Positions 57,461 through 64,000 of a DNA stretch of 64,000 bases are shown one piece after another; the stretch's first letter is position 1; each line of letters opens with the position of its first letter. A program made the translations under genes and the position numbers. The notes beneath the pieces were generated by a model. The model saw nothing but the letters and a program-made list of their open reading frames with translations. It searched no databases and had not been told where the DNA came from. The stretch lies in NCBI GenBank assembly GCA_013146195.2, contig CM028382.1:121099023-121163022 (forward strand). The letters are read 5' to 3'. This DNA comes from Codonopsis lanceolata (taxonomy: Eukaryota > Streptophyta > Magnoliopsida > Asterales > Campanulaceae).

Positions 57461-58890
57461 TTCATCTTTGAGGGCCTCTTGCACATTTTTAGGTTCAATA
57501 GTGGAAACAAAACATGAGGCATGTATTTCATGAAATTCAAGTGTGGACATGCAAGCAAGTTTCTTGTAATCCACTTTACCTTTCTTCCTTGTTGACATAC
57601 CATCCTGTACATTACCTATAATTTGAGTAAGAGGATGGTTTTTCTGGATCTTGCTTGGAATGTCAATTTCCTCGCTCACCAATCTGATCGATCATTTTCC
57701 GATTTGAATCGCCCAAAGAACTTCATCTTCTCGCGCTCTTTGTTCAATGTTTCTTCCGATGTTGCAACATTCGAAGCACATTGGGTGAAACATCCTCGAA
57801 TTTTTTCACCCGAACTACCCGACCGCTTATATATGTCTGCTCATTCCCTAGACTACTGGATTCAGCTTCTATATCTGGATCAAAATCTCCAAAATCTAAA
57901 ATCCCTGAAACATCTTCCTTAGAAGTTTTGTGATCAAGATCAGTTAGATCATTAAAAACAATGTTCATGGATTCCATAATAGTCTTAGTTCGAAGATAAA
58001 AAACTCTATATGCTCGACTATTTGTGGAATATCCCATGAAAACACACTTATCACTCTTAGAGTCAAACTTGGAAAGTTGGTCTCTATCATTGAGAAGATA
58101 ACACACACAGCCAAACACATGAAAGTATTTCAAGGTAGGTTTCTTCCAAGAAAAATTTCGTAAGGTGTCATTGTGCTACCCGGTCTCAAGAAGACCCTAT
58201 TTCCAATGTGACAAGCAAAGATTTAATGCTTCACCCCAAAATCTTTTAGCCAAATTTTTTGAATGTAACATCACCCTAGCCATTTCTTGTAATGTCCTGT
58301 TCTTTCTCTCCGCCACTCCATTTTGTTGTGGAGTTTTGGGAGCATAGAATTCATGTGAAATACCATTGGAGGCACAATAATTAGAAAAAGATGTGTTTTC
58401 ATATTCCGTGCCATGATCTGATCTAATCCTAATGAGTTTTAGATCATACAAGTTCATTACATGGGTGTACCAAATTTTGAAAGCCTCAAAAGTTTCAGAC
58501 TTCTCTCTTAAAAATATCACCCAAGTATATCTAGAGAAGTCATCTACACAAACAAAGGTATATTTTTTCTTACCTAGGCTTTAACCTCAACGGGACCCAT
58601 AAGGTCATAGAATCATCTCTAGGCATCTAGAGGTGGAGCATTGTGTTAGAGGAAGATGTGAAGCCTTGGTTTGTTTACCTTTTTGACATGAACCACATAC
58701 CTTTGAATAATTCCTTTCCAAATTTGGTAATCCTTTAACAACATCATGTCTCACAAGCTCATCGAGCTTACGAAAAATCATGTGACCAAGTTTCTGGTGC
58801 CAAAGATCTGTTACATCAATACTTGCTTTTTGACATGATTGGGTATTGTTGAACAAGTAACAGTTATCAGACGATCTTATACCAGTCAGA
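57431..58890 (-). pseudogene. Gag-pre-integrase, integrase and linker of SIRE-like element
   Basis: The zinc-binding region at 58856-58605 (DLWHQKLGHMIFRKLDEL...CGSCQKGKQ) has the HHCC pattern. The core at about 58560-58197 shows CVDDFSRYTWVIFL, SDHGTEYENTSF and PKTPQQNGVAERKNRTLQEM. 58133-57744 has HVFGCVCYLLNDRDQLSKFD and SDKCVFMGYSTNSRAY. 57682-57431 is the linker before RT. Stops and frame changes occur near 58590, 58190 and 57740. The enzyme would integrate cDNA; its D, D and E residues are present but not in one frame. Confidence 0.88.
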
Positions 58891-58919
58891 AGACATTTGT
58901 TATTATGATCAAGAACTTC

Positions 58920-59190
58920 ACAAGAATTTTTGTCAAACCTTACCGAAGATCATCATCACACAACCCGATTTATACTCGTTTCAAAGTCTTAAGTCCTTCC
59001 ACATGGTAAACATTTGTGAGATTTGGAAGGCCTTCAACATTCAATGTTCCTTTCCCAACAATTCTCCCTTTGGAACCACCACCATATGTCACTGATCCAC
59101 CATTAATACTCACATATTCTTTCAAATTCTCAGCTGAACCTGTCATATGTCTAGAACAACCACCGCCAAAATACCGTGATCCAAAGAATA
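58920..59190 (-). pseudogene. Protease region of SIRE-like element, active-site motif lost
   Basis: The minus strand reads GGGCSRHMTGSAENLKEYVS and GGSVTYGGGSKGRIVGKGTL, matching the SIRE-type aspartic protease whose active site is normally D-S-G before CSRHMTG. Here both D and S codons read Gly, so the catalytic Asp is absent. The region follows in frame for about 60 residues. Confidence 0.75.
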
Positions 59191-59929
59191 TGAGATTTTA
59201 ATGAAGTGAAAGTAACATTACACACTTCATCATGTGACATTATAGCACCAGTGCATATGTCAAAAGGCTCACAATATTTGGCTCTACACTTTTCATCACA
59301 GTTTTGGGAACCCACATTTGTTTAACATTTTTGGGTGGTGGTTTTGAAAAGATTTGATTTGTCTGAATGAGGCTTCCAATGTGTCCGCCAATGTTGCCGC
59401 ATCGTCGCTTCCATACTGCTCGCTGGATGAGCTTTTCCAAAGAAATCTTGCCTCATTTCATTCTCATACATGACCTTTTAGAAAACAAAAGGGTTGATGT
59501 GACCACTTTACGTAAGCGTATGACATACATAATTTTTCCTTCTTACTTCTGCTTTCACGTAAAACGCCAGAAAATTTTCATTGGTCTGCTTTGGTTCCAA
59601 ATGTTCCTTCTCCCTCTTCACAAATACCTTAGGACAAATCCAATACCCGACTGATGTATTACTAGAATTCATCATCAACCTTTTGTTTGCTAGAATTCCA
59701 CTTGGTCATGGTCTCTTTTGCTTAAAAGTCGCCCTTCAATCGCTCAATCTCCACATCCTTTCGCTTAGCACACTCTCCAAATTTACAATGCATTCTTTAT
59801 CCTCATTTGCCTTTTTAACAACTCATTTGCCTTCCCAAGTAATGTAACTTGGTGAGCTCTCTTCTCCCAATCCTCAGACAACTTCTTGTACCCTTCCAAA
59901 GAAGTCCTGACTCGTGTCTCCATCATCTT
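59191..59929 (-). other. Gag-protease linker of SIRE-like element, decayed
   Basis: No continuous frame. Contains one copy (about 59367-59412) of the GCAACATTGG-type repeat also seen near 60000 and 57760. Confidence 0.5.
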
Positions 59930-60758
59930 CCTGCAATTGTGGAATTAAAACGTAAAAATCGCTCAAGTCGCCAATGTATCTCCAATGTTGCTTCCGATGT
60001 TGCAAAGATTGGGTGACACATTTGCCGAAACATCTGCATTTTTAGAATCGTAATCATAAATAGATTCAAGGTGATAAGATCACCTCGATCTTCTCCATCA
60101 CTATCACTGGTTGCTGAAAAATTCAAACCTTTCTTAAAGTGTTTGCACATTGTTAGCATAGTGGCCATAACCTTGACATTCTCTACATTGATAGAATCAA
60201 TGTTCTTACCATTGTAGGATGACTTTGATGCAAATGGATTTTGAAGGGTTTTTCTGGAGTTTGGAAAGAATTTTCTTTTGGGAACAAATTTTCCCAATCG
60301 GGTTTGAAGTTGTTTTTCGAGCTTGATGATGGAGTTCTATTTTGACTTTTATTTTTCAGAAAATTTTTGAATTTAGAAGTAAATAGAGCAATTGATTCTT
60401 CTCCAAAAAATCACTCATCAATGTCTTTTAATTTCAAGCAAATCACATGAGATCAATTGAGCAGTATAGCAATATTTTTCACAATGGTGGAAGGTGATTT
60501 GAAACTCTTCGCTTTATGTTTTATTTGATCAAGCAGGTTGAGTTCAAAGTTTTGAAGAATTCCAAATTTTTCAAAACTCATCTTGTCAATATCATGCTTC
60601 TTCAATTGCACATATCTTGACATTGAACCTTTCAGCAAGTTCTCATCATCTCAGCCGACAAGACGCCATTAGTAATAGGATCTCCTAACGCAAGAGCGCA
60701 CTGATAAATCAAGAAGTCTTCCATAATATGTCATTATGTTCTCGCACTCACGCATCCT
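59930..60758 (-). pseudogene. Gag C-terminal half of SIRE-like element
   Basis: The minus strand carries SRYVQLKKHDIDKMSFEKFG and QNFELNLLDQIKHKAKSFKS (60638-60453), then ESIALFTSKFKNFLKN and a zinc knuckle near 60200-60150. The knuckle's CRECQGYGHYAN half and the following CKHFKKGLN half are one base out of frame, so an insertion of one base splits it. The N-terminal part lies in or beyond the gap. Confidence 0.75.
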
Positions 60759-60759
60759 A

Positions 60760-60859
60760 NNNNNNNNNNNNNNNNNNNNNNNNNNNNNNNNNNNNNNNNN
60801 NNNNNNNNNNNNNNNNNNNNNNNNNNNNNNNNNNNNNNNNNNNNNNNNNNNNNNNNNNN
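60760..60859. other. Assembly gap, 100 N
   Basis: Exactly 100 N, the usual placeholder for a gap of unknown size. It hides the junction between the LTR at 60860-61702 and the SIRE gag, including any primer-binding site. Confidence 0.98.
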
Positions 60860-61702
60860 CTCATTGCTCATCATCGTTGATTGATGATGTCTTGGATGTC
60901 TCACTACTTGTTTGAGTAAGAGGTTTTATATAGACGGGAGTCAATATGATCGTTGAGAGATGAAGACATAAAGTTTCTATCCGTTTAGAGATGTAGTGGT
61001 GAAGTCTATCGGATAGAGATCTTTGTCCATAAGATCTTTGATTTGTTTGGGGAAGAGATTTAGTCATGTAGATCTTGGAACTTGTTGTGCAATCGGGGCG
61101 ATGTTGATAAGTCTCGAAGAGTAGGTCGATGTACGTTGAATTGTCCGGTGGTGCGTTCAATAAAGTAATTGCTTTTTGACTTTAACAAACTACTTGAGTG
61201 AGAGGAAAGTCTTGTAGCTTTAGGTATGTCGGAGCTTGGACATATTTGACTTGATTTGAGCTGCTTCTTGACTTTTCTCTATAGCACGTGCGAGAATTTA
61301 AAGTCTACCGGTGGAGTGCTTCGAGCCGGTGGAAACAAGTCTTAGATTCGGGATAACGAGATATCTGTTTGTCTTGAGTGCGAGCAGTTTAACTTGTAGC
61401 ATGTCTATCAAGTGGTGAGTCTTAAGGATGTTCGATCTTTATCCTTGAAGGCTTTTGACATAGCGCAAGTCTTAGGTCTTGAGTGCATCGAAGTCTTTGA
61501 TGCATTTCAATAATCATATATGAAGGTAGGACTTGATCGGGTTGCACCTAATCTAAGACCTATGTGATATCACACGAGTTGCCACGCTAATTGCCTGAGA
61601 CTTTTTAGCCACTTTTTGCCACTTGTAATGGGGGCAAGCAAATTAACATATATATAGAATATGCAAAGTAATAACTAAATTATCGGGAAGCATATTCCAA
61701 CA
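60860..61702 (-). repeat. LTR of SIRE-like element, inverted copy B
   Basis: On the minus strand it starts TGTTGGAATATGCTTCC at 61702, after the purine tract AATAGGAGGAGAT, and matches 31278-32110 until the gap. It could be the 3' LTR of the element to its right (61703-64000), the 5' LTR of the SIRE pol region to its left, or one LTR shared by both. Confidence 0.75.
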
Positions 61703-64000
61703 ATCTCCTCCTATTTGCTTGGAACCATTACAAAATGACATATACAAAACACTAAAGCATTTATCAAGACATAGTAATAACATGCCCACAATGAATGATC
61801 GTTTTATCTCAAGACATGTCCTATGTTGATAATTACATAAGCGATGGCTTTGGTATTTGGTATTTCTATTAGTCTACTATTTCTATTCTGACTTCGATAA
61901 ATCAAAGTCTTGAGCAGGTAATGCAATAGTACAAACAATTTAGATCACATAGAATTTTTGAAAGAGGTTTGGACAGGATCTAAAAGGTTTTGGGTGTCTT
62001 ACTTATACATAAATTTTTATAAAGCTAGCTTGTTTTGGCATGATTCACAAAGATTCACAAATCAACTTAGAGTGAATTGTCACATTAGTGTGTGTTTTCC
62101 ATCTACTCTTGGTTTAGCGAAATTTAGTTATGGAAAAACTTTCCTCCTTATGGTAGGAATGTTATCACTCTCCTCCTTACTCTCCTCCTTAAGTTATATG
62201 TATATGTCATATAACTCTCCTCATAATGGTTGCAAGCAATGAGGATTAATCTTGAAGAACGGCAGTTGCAAGCAAGCTAAATAAAGAAAGATACTAGAAG
62301 AGATGTAAAATAGAGAGTAACAAAAGAGAAAAGTGCTAAATAACGCAAGAAAGTACTAACAAGGATAACAAAATTTGAATCTCAAAAAGTGCTAGAATAA
62401 CGCTAGAGAAAATTTAACAAGTTCGGAAAAACTTCTATTAGAAGGTTCTCAGTACAAACTAATTTGGAATCTCAAAACTACCGGTGACAGGAAGGCATTC
62501 ATCCTCATGAATCTGGAGAGAATAATTTATATCTGATGGAAAAACTTCTATTCCGAGCAGGTTCTCGAGTGATAGGGCATTTACGATGGCAGGGAAGGAT
62601 ATTCATCCTCATGAATCTAGTGTATTTGGAGCGAATGATGTGGAAGAGCATAGGAAGTACCGACATTCACTCTTCTAGTGTATTTGAAAAGATCAACAGA
62701 TGATAGGACACATTCACTCTTCTTATTTGAAAAGATCGCAGAGATGAGAGAAGACTATGACGTTGATGATGAGAGTCGACGAAGCAACGGTGAAGTTTCG
62801 AGAAGTCTTACGGTGTCGCTTCTGCTTCCAGCACGGTTCATGAAGCAGAAGGCATTGGCTCAAAATTTCACCAATCACGATTACATATCAAGGGATAGTT
62901 GAAAATATCCCATGTCTTGTAGTCATCTAGAGAGTGGTAGCTAGGGCGGTGTAGCCATGATTCGTTGAGAACGAGAATCATTCTTTGGAGTTAGGGCAGC
63001 TAGTAGAGGAAGGTTGAAGACTCTTGATAGTGTCATCGGCATTGAGGGGCGAGATCGGTACCTCGAATGCGGCCGTGGAGGCCTTTCTTGTCTCTCTTGT
63101 CATTTGCATCCTTGAGTAGAATTCGTCGATCGGTAGAGGTGTAGAAGTCTTCGCAAAATGAAAGGATGGAGCGAGTCTAGAACTGTGGAAAAGATCTAAA
63201 ATATTTGCTCCAACAATATTGTCAAGGAGAAATTGTTTTCTTGAATCGTGCGACCAAGAATGTAGGATTGACGGCCTACTTTGGTGATGAATGAAGATTC
63301 GAGGGAGTGTTTGGGCTAAAGCGCTTTTTGGAAGAAGAAGCGGCCATGAAGAATTTCTCAAAGAATAAGCACGGTAATAATCGTCAGCATTGGATTGGAT
63401 AACGATGGAGATTTATCAAAAATATTGTACTATATATATATATATGTTGTTACTTTACGAGATTGAGCAAGAAGAACACACATTTCAAAACAGTCGCGAG
63501 TATCCACCATTGAGCGATAAATGGTGAAATGAAAGCTTGGCTTGAAGTAATCATTTCAAAGCTCGATTAGAGTGGGCGTGATTAATGGAAAGGAGGCGAT
63601 TCATGATTGCGATATTAAGTCTTCTAGGGAGTATGAATTTGGGCGGATTAAAGACTTAAATGGAGGATTTCAATACCAATTGTTGAAGGAATAGATTAAT
63701 TGTAGGCTTAGGGTAATGAAATGAATTTGTTTTGATATCGATGAGCAAAAATAATGGAATAAATTTAAGTAAAAATATATTTAGGAAATATGATAGGTTT
63801 TAAATATTCCAGATATCCTAATAGATAATTTACGGGGCATTTTGAATCATCTACACAATCCTCAGTAATCTCCCAAATCTATAGAATTTTTAGAACATAA
63901 ATTGTTTCAAAAATAATTTGAAAGTAGTATTTCAAAAAAATGTTTTGTAAAACAGTTACGATTTCTGTGTTCTTTGTTTACTAGAAGAAACTTTTGGAAC
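61703..64000 (-). mobile_element. SIRE-like accessory region, inverted copy B of 29122-31277
   Basis: Inverse of 31277-29122. It includes the purine-tract array (62127-62222) and the broken accessory ORF (about 63361 to 62640, with FLLDNIVGANILDLFHSSRL, DEFYSRMQM and MTRET). Compared with copy A it carries short internal duplications (ATTCATCCTCATGAATCT at 62489 and 62599; CATTCACTCTTCT twice at 62663-62722) and frequent CG where copy A has CAG, CTG or TG. It continues past the right edge. Confidence 0.85.

Larger units (their letters stand above)
53479..60759 (-). mobile_element. SIRE/Maximus-like Ty1/copia retrotransposon, minus strand, decayed
   Basis: Minus-strand order: gag (60758 to about 59930), protease (about 59180), gag-pre-integrase (58856), integrase, RT (YVDD at 56917-56906), RNase H (to 55975), a purine tract near 55937, about 1.2 kb non-coding, and an accessory ORF (54705 to 53479). 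A separate ORF after pol is the hallmark of SIRE elements. The 5' end lies in the assembly gap, and the 3' end is cut by the Tekay-like LTR fragment. Many frameshifts and stops make it inactive. Confidence 0.88.

Noticed and set aside
57623..57922. Plus-strand 99-codon ORF opposite the SIRE integrase-RT linker
   Set aside because: Antisense shadow of the retrotransposon linker on the minus strand.

Overview
This is nuclear DNA of a flowering plant, most likely a eudicot. It is AT-rich, has GT-AG introns, carries fragments of plant gene families (a serpin, an ankyrin-PGG membrane protein and a dynamin-related protein), and is dominated by Ty3/gypsy and Ty1/copia LTR retrotransposons and small DNA transposons. 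I cannot name the species. No complete host gene, rRNA, tRNA or CRISPR array is visible; nearly every coding stretch is retrotransposon-derived or decayed.

Layout: 1-6545 holds a minus-strand Tekay/Del-like Ty3 element with a 3.7 kb LTR, a primer-binding site and an intact gag but no pol (a TR-GAG-like non-autonomous element); its 3' LTR runs off the left edge. 6.5-21.9 kb is mostly non-coding, with a serpin pseudogene, a hairpin tandem repeat, CACTA-like AACGTTGT subterminal repeats and one copy of a segmental duplication (17.1-19.6 kb). 21.96-27.94 kb is the 3' half of an Athila-like Ty3 element: integrase end, accessory ORF and a 1.2 kb LTR with TGATCGAT/ATCGATCA ends. 27.9-32.6 kb is the 3' part of a SIRE-like Ty1 element: accessory ORF, polypurine tract and LTR. 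34.5-46.3 kb is the second copy of the duplication. It carries an unrecognised gene broken by three insertions, each with a perfect 5-bp target duplication: a 205-bp solo LTR (AGAAG), a complete 4.9 kb Ty1/copia element (AGGAA) and a 2.6 kb solo LTR (GTTTC). 46.5-51.5 kb has CACTA-like repeats, an ankyrin-PGG pseudogene, a possible 1 kb LTR and a dynamin-related pseudogene. 51.96-53.48 kb is a truncated second copy of the 3.7 kb LTR. 53.48-60.76 kb is a minus-strand SIRE/Maximus-like Ty1 element with gag, protease, integrase, RT, RNase H and a separate accessory ORF after pol. A 100-N assembly gap follows, then 60.86-64.0 kb, an inverted and scrambled copy of 29.1-32.1 kb.

Two themes run through the window. 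First, three unrelated retrotransposon contexts (Athila-like Ty3, SIRE-like Ty1, and the 29.8/63 kb element) all carry a post-pol accessory ORF with the same pattern: an EFYAN-like motif, then V-R-G about 20 residues on, then FSPxxIN or its equivalent 9 residues later. Second, the Tekay-like LTR and the Athila-like element both contain two successive pairs of an 18-bp dyad (ACCTTGCG-NN-CGCAAGGT) with 6-8 bp between the members of a pair. These shared parts are the most interesting content; the remainder records nested insertion, LTR-LTR recombination and decay.
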